Shown piece after piece: positions 1-6,661 of a stretch of 26,613 bases of DNA. This DNA is from Hippea sp964442345 (GTDB lineage: Bacteria > Campylobacterota_A > Desulfurellia > Desulfurellales > Hippeaceae). The position numbers were made by a program, and so were the translations under genes. The stretch spans positions 1 through 26,613 of the forward strand of contig CAYTZD010000014.1 in assembly GCA_964442345.1 (NCBI GenBank). Reading direction: 5' to 3'. Numbering within the stretch: position 1 is the stretch's first letter; every line of letters begins with the position of its first letter. A model generated the notes under the pieces. It did not search any database. It had not been told where the DNA came from and saw only the letters and a program-made list of their open reading frames with translations.

Positions 1-4
1 AACT

Positions 5-256
5 TTAAGCCCTTAAGTCTATGTGTCCTTCTTTGGGTTTTGACCTTTTTTTCTGTTCTTCTTTGTCTTTGTCGATAGTGTTGTGTGGGTGATTTTCGCT
101 CTCTTCAACCTTTGTTGTTTTCTCTTCTTTCTCTTTTTTCTCTATTAGACCTTTGAATGCATCTGCTGCTGCAGCTTGGGTTAAAGGGTTCTGGTTCAAT
201 TGACTTTGGGCTGTTGCATTCAATATAACATTTTGTAAGTCTATCGGTCCGACCAT
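5..256 (-). CDS. small Lys/Glu-rich protein of unknown function
   Basis: An 83-residue hydrophilic protein I do not recognise. Its first half (residues 1-35) is neutral, with an MVGPIDLQNVIL start and a Gln/Ala-rich stretch that could form a helix. Residues 36-75 are almost all Lys and Glu and look disordered. The C-terminus reads GHIDLRA, so a short conserved tail is possible. There is no signal peptide, membrane segment or cysteine. It is the third gene of the leftward run yjbQ > phosphoglycerate mutase-like > this gene. The ATG lies two bases past the stop of the upstream gene, and a GGAG sits inside that gene's last codons, so translation is probably coupled. The operon may continue left of the window. 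Small proteins of this style occur near flagellar genes in some deltaproteobacteria, but nothing in this window tests that. Confidence 0.6.
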   Translation of the reverse strand: MVGPIDLQNVILNATAQSQLNQNPLTQAAAADAFKGLIEKKEKEEKTTKVEESENHPHNTIDKDKEEQKKRSKPKEGHIDLRA

Positions 257-258
257 AA

Positions 259-1419
259 CTAATCTCCAAATAACATTTTAGAGATAAACAGATCTCCCTT
301 CTCTATGAAGACTCCATTTTTGCAGGAGTTCTCATTATAACTATCGGACTTTTTTGGCATTCTTGAATGCCATACGGCAAACGGCACTGGTTCATCTGTG
401 TGTGTTTTTATCTTTATCGGTGTTGGATGGTCTGGCAGGACTGCAATCTTTAGTCCATCTTCAAATTCATCTGCCATTTTTATCGCTTCGCCCACTATCT
501 TTCTATCAAATAGTTCTATCGCTTCTATCTTTTTATTTACATCGCCCATGTGTCCTGTTTCATCTGTTGCTTCGACATGAAGATATACAAAATCGCCGCC
601 ATCTTTAAAAAACTCTCGTGCCGCATTTATCTTGCCTTCAAAATTTGTATCCAAAAAGCCTGTCAACCCTTCAATCTGTGGAATAAAAAGCCCTGTTAAT
701 TTGCCTAATCCAACCATAAGGTCAACGGCACTTATCATGCATCCATCCTTATTGAATTTATCCTTAAATAGTGGCATTGATGGTTTTTTGCCTTCCCCCC
801 ACAGCCAGATGGCATTTGCTTTTTTGTAAATAGCGTTATCCTTTAAGACTTCGCTTGCTTTTTTCATTATCTCTCTTAGTTTCTCTTTTGCTGCGCCATT
901 TGGCAGATAGTTATCTATCGGCTTGTCGGATATATCATGCGGTGGTGTTGTCTTCTTATCTTCTATGCCATCTCTCCAAATCATTAGGTTTCTATAGCTT
1001 ACGCCTGCGAAAAACTCTATTCCTTCTTCGCCTATTTCTCTATTTAGAAGTTCTATTAATTGTTTTGCTTTGTCTGTTGGGATGTGGCCTGCTGAAAAAT
1101 CCTTCATTATGCCGTTTTCTATATTTACGAAGTTACACCTGTATGCGACATCGCTATCTTTCATCTCTATATCCTGGCTGATGGCTTCAAGTGGCGCTCT
1201 GCCTGTGTAATATATCTTTGGGTCATAGCCCAAGACACTCATATTTGCAACATCGCTTCCGGGATGCATACCTTCTGGCACGGTTTTAACCATACCCTTT
1301 ATGCCTGATGCAATTATGTCCATATTCTTTGTATTTGCGTATTCAAGCGGTGTTTTGCCGCCTAATTCATCAACTGGCCAATCTGCCATACCATCGCCAA
1401 GCAAGATTAAGTATTTCAT
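259..1419 (-). CDS. apgM: cofactor-independent phosphoglycerate mutase, archaeal type (proposed homoserine kinase group)
   Basis: A 386-residue alkaline-phosphatase-superfamily enzyme of the archaeal iPGM type, much shorter than the ~510-residue bacterial GpmI. Visible landmarks are the metal-binding LLGDGMADWP start (Asp9), the HPGSDVANMSVLGYDP block with the probable catalytic Ser55, GRAPLEA (73-79), TPPHD (158-162), VEATDETGH (282-290), the metal-site DH at 330-331 and HTDEPVPF (340-347). These suit interconversion of 2- and 3-phosphoglycerate through a phosphoserine intermediate. Bacterial members close to this sequence have been annotated as a proposed homoserine kinase because they occur in genomes lacking ThrB. 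The sequence alone cannot separate the two roles. An AAAGGAG precedes the ATG, and the gene follows yjbQ by five bases. Superfamily confidence is high; substrate confidence is moderate. Confidence 0.88.
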   Translation of the reverse strand: MKYLILLGDGMADWPVDELGGKTPLEYANTKNMDIIASGIKGMVKTVPEGMHPGSDVANMSVLGYDPKIYYTGRAPLEAISQDIEMKDSDVAYRCNFVNIENGIMKDFSAGHIPTDKAKQLIELLNREIGEEGIEFFAGVSYRNLMIWRDGIEDKKTTPPHDISDKPIDNYLPNGAAKEKLREIMKKASEVLKDNAIYKKANAIWLWGEGKKPSMPLFKDKFNKDGCMISAVDLMVGLGKLTGLFIPQIEGLTGFLDTNFEGKINAAREFFKDGGDFVYLHVEATDETGHMGDVNKKIEAIELFDRKIVGEAIKMADEFEDGLKIAVLPDHPTPIKIKTHTDEPVPFAVWHSRMPKKSDSYNENSCKNGVFIEKGDLFISKMLFGD

Positions 1420-1424
1420 TGTTT

Positions 1425-1814
1425 TTACTCCTTTATAACCTTGATATAGAATTCTCTGTTTCTTGGTCCGTCAAATTCCATAAAGAATATACCTTGCCAC
1501 CTGCCAAGTAGAAGTTTTCCATTTTCAACAGGAATCAGTACACTATTGCCTGTTAATGTTGATTGAATATGTGCATCTGCATTGCCTTCTAAATGTTTGT
1601 ACTTGTTGGAATAAGGAATTAGGCGCGAAAGCTCGTTTAAAATATCTTCTGCGACAGCCGGGTCAAACGCTTCGTTTATCATAACGCCAGCTGTTGTGTG
1701 TGGCACATATACGATGACTATCCCATCTTTTATGTTTCTAATCTCTTCTTCGACCATGCTTGTTATCTCTATGGCTTCCTTTCTCGTGCTTGTCTTTATG
1801 GTTTTTCTTATCAT
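1425..1814 (-). CDS. yjbQ: YjbQ family protein (UPF0047; thiamine-phosphate-synthase-like)
   Basis: A 129-residue single-domain protein, full length for the YjbQ/UPF0047 family. The family signature VPHTTAGVMINE (residues 37-48, with His39) is present. It is followed by the HLEGNADAH block (74-82) and the C-terminal GRWQGIFFMEFDGPRNR (104-120). These are the conserved polar residues of the family's trimeric fold. Some members can rescue thiamine-phosphate synthase mutants weakly, but the natural reaction is not settled. This is the first gene of a leftward operon. It has a good SD (GGGAGG, eight bases before ATG) and a promoter with -35 TTGACT and -10 TAAATT upstream. It shares the intergenic gap with the divergent minC. 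Confidence 0.9.
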   Translation of the reverse strand: MIRKTIKTSTRKEAIEITSMVEEEIRNIKDGIVIVYVPHTTAGVMINEAFDPAVAEDILNELSRLIPYSNKYKHLEGNADAHIQSTLTGNSVLIPVENGKLLLGRWQGIFFMEFDGPRNREFYIKVIKE

Positions 1815-1835
1815 TCTAATGCCTCCCTTCTTTAA

Positions 1836-1864
1836 AATTTATTGCAAAACTGCCGATAAGTCAA
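1836..1864 (-). promoter_or_regulatory. sigma70-type promoter for yjbQ operon
   Basis: Read on the minus strand, -35 TTGACT (1859-1864), 17-base spacer, -10 TAAATT (1836-1841). The 21 bases between the -10 box and the ATG hold a GGGAGG ribosome binding site, so this is a conventional leadered transcript. Confidence 0.6.
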
Positions 1865-1874
1865 AATTTATCTC

Positions 1875-1903
1875 TTGAATTATATCAGATTATTTGGTAT
1901 TTA
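1875..1903 (+). promoter_or_regulatory. candidate leaderless promoter of minCDE
   Basis: -35 TTGAAT (1875-1880), 17-base spacer, -10 TATTTA (1898-1903). The -10 box ends eight bases before the ATG at 1912, so transcription would begin at or just before the start codon. No Shine-Dalgarno is visible before this ATG. The -10 match is moderate. Confidence 0.4.
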
Positions 1904-1911
1904 ACCAAACA

Positions 1912-2577
1912 ATGAGTAGAGTTTCAATTAAAGGGAAAAACTTTTTAGGTTTTGAGATAGAGATTAAAGGCTCAGAAAGAGAGAGTATCTTTAAAGAGAT
2001 AGAGAGTCTTCTTGCTGTCTCAAGCCAATATATGAAAAATTCGATAATAACACTTAAGCTTGACGATACAAATAAGCATTTAGCCGAAGAGATTGTCTCT
2101 TTTTTGAAAGATAAAGAGATTTTTATAAGCGCTGTTGTCTCAGAAAGCAAAAAGGGTTTAGATATAAACTTGCCGATTATAGAGCTTTCCGATTTGCATC
2201 TTGTAAATGAGACCAGCGAAAAGGAAGTATCAACATTTAAAGGTAATCTGAGAAGTGGACAGTCGATAAAGGCAAATGGTGATCTGGTTATAGCTGGCAA
2301 TGTCAATTCTAATTCTTACATCTATGCAACGGGCAATATCTTTGTTTTAGGGAAGCTTTACGGTGTGCCGCATGCAGGATACGGTGGTGATAATGATGCG
2401 ATAATCTTTGCGTTTGATTTAAATCCACCGCAGATACGCATCGGCGATTACATAACGCGCTCTCCTGAAGAGAATGTGCTTCTTAAAAAAAGGGATAGCG
2501 TTGTTCCTGAAGTTGCGCATGTGGAAGATGGAGTTATAGTTATAACGCCTTATGATGAGTGGATAAATTCTAAATAG
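1912..2577 (+). CDS. minC: septum site-determining protein MinC
   Basis: A 221-residue inhibitor of FtsZ assembly, and the first gene of a minC-minD-minE operon. The N-terminal FtsZ-binding domain (about 1-100) starts at MSRVSIKGKNFLGFEIEI. The C-terminal beta-helix domain (about 110-205) carries the family pattern FKGNLRSGQSIKANGDLVIAGNVN, then the conserved VLGKLYGVPHAGYGGD and the Arg-rich IRIGDYITRSPE. This domain dimerises and binds MinD. I chose the ATG at 1912 rather than a TTG six codons upstream. The homologous domain begins right after it, and the TTG overlaps the predicted promoter. Neither start has a convincing ribosome binding site. minD follows ten bases after the stop. Confidence 0.93.
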   Translation: MSRVSIKGKNFLGFEIEIKGSERESIFKEIESLLAVSSQYMKNSIITLKLDDTNKHLAEEIVSFLKDKEIFISAVVSESKKGLDINLPIIELSDLHLVNETSEKEVSTFKGNLRSGQSIKANGDLVIAGNVNSNSYIYATGNIFVLGKLYGVPHAGYGGDNDAIIFAFDLNPPQIRIGDYITRSPEENVLLKKRDSVVPEVAHVEDGVIVITPYDEWINSK

Positions 2578-2587
2578 GAGTAAAATT

Positions 2588-3382
2588 ATGGCAGGTAAGG
2601 TTCTTACGATAACATCAGGTAAAGGTGGTGTTGGAAAATCGACGACAACGGCAAATTTGGCGCTTGGTCTTGCACTGCTTGGTAAGAAGGTTGTTGCTAT
2701 TGATCTGGATATTGGCCTTAGAAACCTTGATATGATTTTGGGTCTTGAAAACAGGATTGTGTATGATGTTGTTAATGTTGTCGAGAAGACTTGCAAGATT
2801 AAGCAGGCTTTAATAAAGGATAAAAGAACAGACAATCTGTACTTAATAGCTGCCGCACAGACAAGGGATAAGTCAGCCGTAAAAGCAGAACAGGTAATAG
2901 AACTTACAGATGAACTAAAGAAGGAATTTGACTTTATACTGCTTGATTCGCCAGCTGGCATAGAAGGTGGCTTTAGAAATGCCATGTTGCCTGCCGATGA
3001 AGTGATAATTGTTACAACGCCTGAAATATCTGCCGTAAGGGATGCAGATAGGGTTATAGGTATATTGGAAGCAAACAATAAAAAAGAGATGAACTTAATA
3101 ATCAACCGCGTCAATCCTACACTTGTAAAAAAGGGCGATATGATGAGCAAAGACGATGTGCTTCAGGTTTTGAGTATTCCTTTAATAGGTATCGTGCCAG
3201 AAGATGAAAATATTGTAAGCTATACAAATATCGGTGAACCTTCCATCTTGCATCCAAATTCCCAGTCGGGTAGGGCGTATAAAAATATCGTGCAAAGGAT
3301 TTTAGGCAAAGATGTGCCATTTATGGAGATAATTGAGAAAAAAGGATTTTTTGAAAAAATAATAAGCTTTTTTAAGGAATAG
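2588..3382 (+). CDS. minD: septum site-determining ATPase MinD
   Basis: A 264-residue ParA/MinD ATPase that recruits MinC to the membrane and oscillates or patterns with MinE. The deviant Walker A motif GKGGVGKST lies at residues 11-19, with the signature lysine at 12, and AIDLDIGLRNLD (37-48) follows. The Walker B region is FILLDSPAG (about 116-124). The final residues, roughly GFFEKIISFFKE, form a basic amphipathic helix, the usual MinD membrane-targeting sequence. A TAGGAG precedes the ATG. The length matches the family. It sits between minC and minE with very short spacers, so the three are certainly one transcript. Confidence 0.97.
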   Translation: MAGKVLTITSGKGGVGKSTTTANLALGLALLGKKVVAIDLDIGLRNLDMILGLENRIVYDVVNVVEKTCKIKQALIKDKRTDNLYLIAAAQTRDKSAVKAEQVIELTDELKKEFDFILLDSPAGIEGGFRNAMLPADEVIIVTTPEISAVRDADRVIGILEANNKKEMNLIINRVNPTLVKKGDMMSKDDVLQVLSIPLIGIVPEDENIVSYTNIGEPSILHPNSQSGRAYKNIVQRILGKDVPFMEIIEKKGFFEKIISFFKE

Positions 3383-3385
3383 GCT

Positions 3386-3628
3386 ATGCTGTTGGATTTT
3401 TTTAGAAGGAAGAAGAAAAGTTCAGCTGAACAGGCAAAGGAGAGATTGCAGATTATATTGGCTCATGAAAGGGTTTCGAACAAGGCGCCGTTTCTTGATG
3501 ATTTGAGAAAGGATTTGATAAAGGTTATAGCAAAATATGTTGAGATAGACCCTAATCAGATAGATGTGAAACTGCAAAAAGACAACGCCATTGAGATTTT
3601 AGAGATAAATATACCTATAAACAAGTAG
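3386..3628 (+). CDS. minE: cell division topological specificity factor MinE
   Basis: An 80-residue protein, typical in length for MinE, which stimulates MinD ATPase and confines division to midcell. The N-terminus MLLDFFRRKKKS is the amphipathic membrane-binding segment. SAEQAKERLQIILAHER (13-29) is the MinD-contact helix. The C-terminal topological-specificity domain follows (LRKDLIKVIAKYVEID, then beta strands ending EILEINIPI). The start is three bases after the minD stop, preceded by AAGGAATAGG. Its 3' end overlaps the convergent EamA gene by 14 bases, so no dedicated terminator separates them. Confidence 0.95.
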   Translation: MLLDFFRRKKKSSAEQAKERLQIILAHERVSNKAPFLDDLRKDLIKVIAKYVEIDPNQIDVKLQKDNAIEILEINIPINK

Positions 3629-4481
3629 CTCTTCTGATGCTTTGAAGCAAAATGCCGCCAACGATAAACAGAAGAGCAAAAATACTATAAGGGTGTATCT
3701 TTTCGCCCAAAAATATAGAGATAAATACCAAAGAGACAAAAGGTGTTAAATAGACGATATTCGAGATAAGTGAAGTTTCTGCGCTTTTTAGTGCCTTAAA
3801 CCAGAAGATATACGATATGCCGTTTATAAGTGCTCCGTTTATAAATGTCCAAAAGATTGTGTTTATATCGATATTTTTAATTCTGAAAAATGGCAGAGTA
3901 AATAAGGAAAAAACAGAAGCAGAAAGGAAGTAGTAAAATACTGCGACTTCTGGGTCTGTCTTGTTTTTCTTGCCAAGTACAGAGAAAAGTGCAAAACAGA
4001 AAGCGCCAGCAAAAGCCAATATATCACCTGTTATGCTTGTGAATTTTAAATTAAATGGGTTGCCTTTCGATGCTATGATAAGAACACCAAAGAAGCTTGT
4101 AAATATTGAAATCACCTTTAAGGTTGAGATGTTCTCCTTAAGTATTGGTATGCTTAGAACAACAATCAGAATTGGCCAGCTATAGTTTATTATGAAAATC
4201 TCTTGCGCCGTTGATAAACTAAATGCCTTATAAAGCAACACATAATAGGCAAAACTTCCAAGAAAACCCAAAAATGTTAAAAAAGCATACTCCTTTAATG
4301 AGTTGAGTTTTAATGACTTCTTTTGCGATGAAAGATAAATAAACATAACTGCTGCTGATATCACATTTGAAAAGAACAAAAAAGAAAAATTATTAAGGGT
4401 TCTTAAGGCTTCTTTTGATGCAACAGGTATAAACGCCCAGAAAACAACGCAAAGTAAAGCGTATAGTAAAGACTTAGTCAT
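3615..4481 (-). CDS. EamA/DMT-family permease
   Basis: A 288-residue hydrophobic protein with about ten predicted membrane segments arranged as two EamA repeats, roughly residues 3-135 and 150-283. The repeats are recognisable by the paired blocks WAFIPVASKEAL near the N-terminus and SLVFISIFLGEKIHPYS near the C-terminus, where the Gly-Glu of the last helix pair is typical of the family. Members export or import amino acids, nucleotides or other metabolites; the substrate cannot be read here. It is the last gene of a leftward trio. Its ATG overlaps the end of the Trm112-like gene by eight bases and has only a weak GGAAG just before it, so it is probably translated by coupling. It converges on minE. 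Confidence 0.87.
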   Translation of the reverse strand: MTKSLLYALLCVVFWAFIPVASKEALRTLNNFSFLFFSNVISAAVMFIYLSSQKKSLKLNSLKEYAFLTFLGFLGSFAYYVLLYKAFSLSTAQEIFIINYSWPILIVVLSIPILKENISTLKVISIFTSFFGVLIIASKGNPFNLKFTSITGDILAFAGAFCFALFSVLGKKNKTDPEVAVFYYFLSASVFSLFTLPFFRIKNIDINTIFWTFINGALINGISYIFWFKALKSAETSLISNIVYLTPFVSLVFISIFLGEKIHPYSIFALLFIVGGILLQSIRRATCL

Positions 4482-4650
4482 CTTCCAATTTTATCGCTTC
4501 ATCAACTATCAAAATGGGTATATCATCTTCGATGGGATACTTGAGTTTGCAATTTTCGCAGATTAAAAATTTCTCATCTTCGCTTAGTTTGAGATCTCCT
4601 TTACACTTTGGGCATGCTATAATTTCTAAAAGTTCTTTGCTTATAGCCAC
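4474..4650 (-). CDS. Trm112-like zinc-ribbon protein (UPF0434)
   Basis: A 58-residue protein with two CxxC pairs, ACPKC (residues 12-16) and ICENC (30-34), followed by LKYPIEDDIPILIVDEA. This is the full pattern of the bacterial Trm112/UPF0434 (YcaR-like) family. In eukaryotes and archaea Trm112 activates methyltransferases; the bacterial role is unclear. The start is GTG at 4650, decided by a strong AAGGAGGG six bases upstream (4657-4664 on the plus strand). The GTG overlaps the end of the DUF2726 gene by ten bases, and the stop overlaps the EamA start by eight. It is small and begins with GTG, so it is easily missed. Confidence 0.9.
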   Translation of the reverse strand: MAISKELLEIIACPKCKGDLKLSEDEKFLICENCKLKYPIEDDIPILIVDEAIKLEDD

Positions 4651-5126
4651 TTTAGACCCTCCTTAACTTTCTCTATTAGTTTATCTTCAAAAATCTCTCT
4701 TGGTTCTATTTTTATTAGTTTTATGCCGGCTGATTTTAGTGTTGGTTCTATTATGTTTAAAGATTGCATCTTTGCCTTATTTTCTGGGTTGATTATGAAT
4801 ATGGCAAGTTTGGGTTGCAATTGCGGGAAAGATAGAATAAGAAAATCGACAAACTTTGACTGAATTCTTAAGTATGCGTTTCTGTTCTCTTTTGGTGTCC
4901 AGATAAAGTCTGTAAGTCTAACCTTTGGCAAGATTGTAAACGGTTTTTTATTCTCTTTGAAAAAGTGTAGAATTCTATCGTAGGCTGCTTTTTCCGTTTT
5001 GTTTAGTAGAAAGTCCTTTGTTCTATAAACATCAAAGTCATCTTTCGCTTTTATGCTGTAATTTTTTGTTATGAAGTAATAAACTATAACAAGCACAACA
5101 AGCGAAACTATTACAATTAACCACAT
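4641..5126 (-). CDS. membrane-anchored DUF2726 protein
   Basis: A 161-residue protein with one N-terminal membrane helix (about residues 2-18) and a cytoplasmic domain resembling DUF2726. Typical features are the LNKTEKAAYDRIL opening (41-53), PKVRLTDFIW (67-76), a KFVDFLILSFPQLQPKLAIFI core (91-111) and the closing AGIKLIKIEPREIF (132-145). DUF2726 is related to restriction-endonuclease-like folds. Here the expected acidic residue after the core beta strand is not obvious (IFIINPENKAKM), so catalysis is doubtful. Function is unknown. It heads the operon with the Trm112-like and EamA genes. No clear Shine-Dalgarno precedes the ATG; a promoter sits nine bases upstream. Confidence 0.75.
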   Translation of the reverse strand: MWLIVIVSLVVLVIVYYFITKNYSIKAKDDFDVYRTKDFLLNKTEKAAYDRILHFFKENKKPFTILPKVRLTDFIWTPKENRNAYLRIQSKFVDFLILSFPQLQPKLAIFIINPENKAKMQSLNIIEPTLKSAGIKLIKIEPREIFEDKLIEKVKEGLKWL

Positions 5127-5135
5127 ATCTTTTCA

Positions 5136-5164
5136 ATAATAGGTTAATTTTTCGTTTTAATCAA
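5136..5164 (-). promoter_or_regulatory. candidate near-leaderless promoter of DUF2726 operon
   Basis: On the minus strand, -35 TTGATT (5159-5164), 17-base spacer, -10 TATTAT (5136-5141). Nine bases separate the -10 box from the ATG, which leaves room for a leader of only about two bases. Confidence 0.5.
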
Positions 5165-5173
5165 TAAGTAGGG

Positions 5174-5201
5174 TTGATTTTTTGCTAAAATTGACTAAAT
5201 T
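5174..5201 (+). promoter_or_regulatory. candidate ssrA promoter
   Basis: -35 TTGATT (5174-5179), 16-base spacer, -10 TAAATT (5196-5201). Transcription would start near 5208, leaving an ~11-base 5' extension that RNase P would remove to give the mature end at 5219. It lies back to back with the DUF2726 promoter. A TTGACT at 5191 has no good -10 partner. Confidence 0.4.
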
Positions 5202-5218
5202 AACCCTTGCCTGCTATT

Positions 5219-5590
5219 GGGGACGAAATTTGGGTTCGACGGGGTGTTTTAGCATCCAAGGGTCATGCCGAGCTCCTGCTTGCTCGTAAAACTGGCAGGA
5301 AAAAAGAAACGCAGACGCTGATTACGCTTTAGCTGCTTAAGATAAGAAGCAGCAGGCTTTTTGTTCCCTTTGGTGCTTTAGGGTGCAGAAAGCCTTTAGA
5401 GTTAAAGCACCGAAGGCTATCGTCCGCCCGACGCGGTAGCCTTTCTATTTAGTCGGGTGCGTCAGGTGTAAGGTTTTGTTCCCTTTCTCCTTACACCGCT
5501 GACGCTAAACCAAAAAGGGAACTAAGCATGTAAAAGCCCTTGGGTGTGACGCACGCCCGGACGCGGGTTCAAATCCCGCCGTCTCCACCA
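5219..5590 (+). ncRNA. ssrA: transfer-messenger RNA (tmRNA)
   Basis: A one-piece tmRNA of about 372 nt that rescues stalled ribosomes together with SmpB. The 5' end GGGGACG pairs with CGTCTCC next to an encoded CCA end at 5588-5590. The tRNA-like 5' domain shows GGGTTCGACGGGG. The T arm and loop are GCGGGTTCAAATCCCGC (5562-5578). The GCATG element characteristic of tmRNA lies at 5526-5530. Pseudoknot PK1 is visible around CCGAGCTCCTGC and GCAGG, and a GGTGTAAGG/CCTTACACC stem suits the last pseudoknot. The tag frame follows PK1 after 11 bases, the same spacing as in E. coli. No permuted (two-piece) arrangement is seen. Confidence 0.97.
5311..5340 (+). other. tmRNA proteolysis tag reading frame
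   Basis: GCA resume codon followed in frame to TAA encodes ADADYALAA. The ending YALAA is the usual ClpXP degron. The resume codon was placed by the 11-base spacing from PK1 (AAAAAAGAAAC before GCA), which matches the E. coli tmRNA. At nine codons and with Asp rather than Asn in second position, it differs from the common AN... tags. Confidence 0.85.
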
Positions 5591-5613
5591 GAAAAAATCT
5601 AAAAACCTAATTT

Positions 5614-5640
5614 ATAGTTTGATTAAATTAACTATTCTTT
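5614..5640 (+). terminator. weak candidate terminator after ssrA
   Basis: ATAGTT (5614-5619) can pair with AACTAT (5630-5635) around a ten-base loop, followed by TCTTT and more T. The stem is all weak pairs, so this is a poor but not absent intrinsic terminator. Confidence 0.25.
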
Positions 5641-5669
5641 TGTTTTGCGTGATTTTTTCGTTGTTTTGG

Positions 5670-5697
5670 TTGACGAAAGAATATTTGGGTATATATT
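5670..5697 (+). promoter_or_regulatory. sigma70-type promoter, near-leaderless, of the Bax-like gene
   Basis: -35 TTGACG (5670-5675), 16-base spacer, -10 TATATT (5692-5697). Both boxes match well. Ten bases separate the -10 box from the ATG at 5708, giving a predicted leader of only 2-4 bases. The adjacent GGCGG lies too close to the predicted 5' end to work as a normal ribosome binding site. Confidence 0.6.
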
Positions 5698-5707
5698 TAG
5701 CGGCGGT

Positions 5708-6607
5708 ATGAGAAAGGACGACAGGCTTGTTTTAAAACCCAAGACGAACATCTGGGCTTTAGTATTTATCGTTTTGTTTGCTGTAGCTTTTATAGCTGGG
5801 ATAGCTCTTCTTGCTTTTGGTGATAATAGATACCCGCTTAAAAACAGCGTTGTTCTTTATAGTGTAAAAAATGTTGAGCAACTCAAAGAGAGATTGACTG
5901 TCTATGATTATTACAAATCTTATCCCTTTGGTGTTGAGCCGTATCTTTTAAAAAGCCTTCCTGAAGATTTTGCAAAACTTCCTGCAGCTGAAAGAAAGAA
6001 ACTGTTTATAAAAGTGATGCTTCCTATAGCTTTAACTGTTAAACAGCAGTTTGACAGAGAACATATGCTCTTTGAAAAGATAAAGGCAAAGATAGATGCA
6101 AACAAAAAACTTACTTTGGCTGAAAAAAGATTATTGGCGCGTGGCTATAAAAAATACAGATGTAAAACCATTAATGAACTTGTCGTAAAATCTGGCAGCG
6201 TGCCGATAAGTTTACTTATAGCTCAAGCTGGCATAGAATCAGGATGGGGTAAATCACGATTTGCCATCCATTACAACAATATCTATGGTATTCACAAAAA
6301 ACACCCAAAACCCAATGACATTGTAAGAAGGTTTAAAAGCTTATACGATGCAACTGTCTGTTATGTGTTAAATTTAGATAGGAATCCTGCCTATAGGCGT
6401 TTTAGGAACGCGCGCTATAGAATGGGTGATTATCCCAACCCTTACAAGCTTGCTGAGTATCTAACGATGTATTCAACGAAGAGAAAAGAATATACAAGGC
6501 TAATTCAGCATATAATAACATCAAATAACTTGACTGCTTTTGATAAACTTTCACCTGCCGGTGTAATTGCTGAAATCAATTCCACAATCTTCTATCTTTT
6601 ACAATAA
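5708..6607 (+). CDS. membrane-anchored Bax-like glucosaminidase
   Basis: A 299-residue protein with a short cytoplasmic N-terminus, one membrane helix (about residues 15-37) and a periplasmic domain of the Bax/mannosyl-glycoprotein endo-beta-N-acetylglucosaminidase type, which cuts peptidoglycan glycan strands. The core motif LLIAQAGIESGWGKSRFA carries the probable catalytic Glu177. NNIYGIH follows, then the C-terminal pattern YKLAEYLTMYSTKRKEYTRLI, both typical of COG2992. A TTG 21 codons upstream would put the start ahead of the promoter just described, so I use the ATG at 5708. It is a single-gene unit; the next gene has its own promoter. It probably acts in cell-wall turnover. Confidence 0.85.
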   Translation: MRKDDRLVLKPKTNIWALVFIVLFAVAFIAGIALLAFGDNRYPLKNSVVLYSVKNVEQLKERLTVYDYYKSYPFGVEPYLLKSLPEDFAKLPAAERKKLFIKVMLPIALTVKQQFDREHMLFEKIKAKIDANKKLTLAEKRLLARGYKKYRCKTINELVVKSGSVPISLLIAQAGIESGWGKSRFAIHYNNIYGIHKKHPKPNDIVRRFKSLYDATVCYVLNLDRNPAYRRFRNARYRMGDYPNPYKLAEYLTMYSTKRKEYTRLIQHIITSNNLTAFDKLSPAGVIAEINSTIFYLLQ

Positions 6608-6609
6608 TC

Positions 6610-6638
6610 TTGCCTTGTCAGTCTGATTGTATTAGAAT
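6610..6638 (+). promoter_or_regulatory. sigma70-type promoter for the NifX-methyltransferase gene
   Basis: -35 TTGCCT (6610-6615), 17-base spacer, -10 TAGAAT (6633-6638). A 23-base gap before the ATG contains AAGGGGG, a good ribosome binding site. Confidence 0.5.
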
Positions 6639-6661
6639 GCTCCCAAAAAGGGGGTAGTAAA

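Noticed and set aside
1894..1911. TTG start six codons upstream of the chosen minC start
   Set aside because: No ribosome binding site, and it overlaps the -10 region of the predicted promoter; the MinC domain begins after the ATG.
1890..2306. 138-codon open frame on the minus strand opposite minC
   Set aside because: Its span lies over minC; the plus strand clearly encodes both MinC domains.
2419..3150. 243-codon open frame on the minus strand opposite minC and minD
   Set aside because: It is antisense to the highly conserved minD sequence, has no recognisable domain, and its composition looks like a complement of a coding strand.
5591..5640. Possible tRNA gene after ssrA
   Set aside because: No cloverleaf; the CCA at 5588-5590 belongs to the tmRNA.
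5645..5707. TTG start 21 codons upstream for the Bax-like gene
   Set aside because: The best promoter in the gap lies downstream of it, so that codon would not be in the main transcript; the ATG also gives a more sensible membrane anchor.
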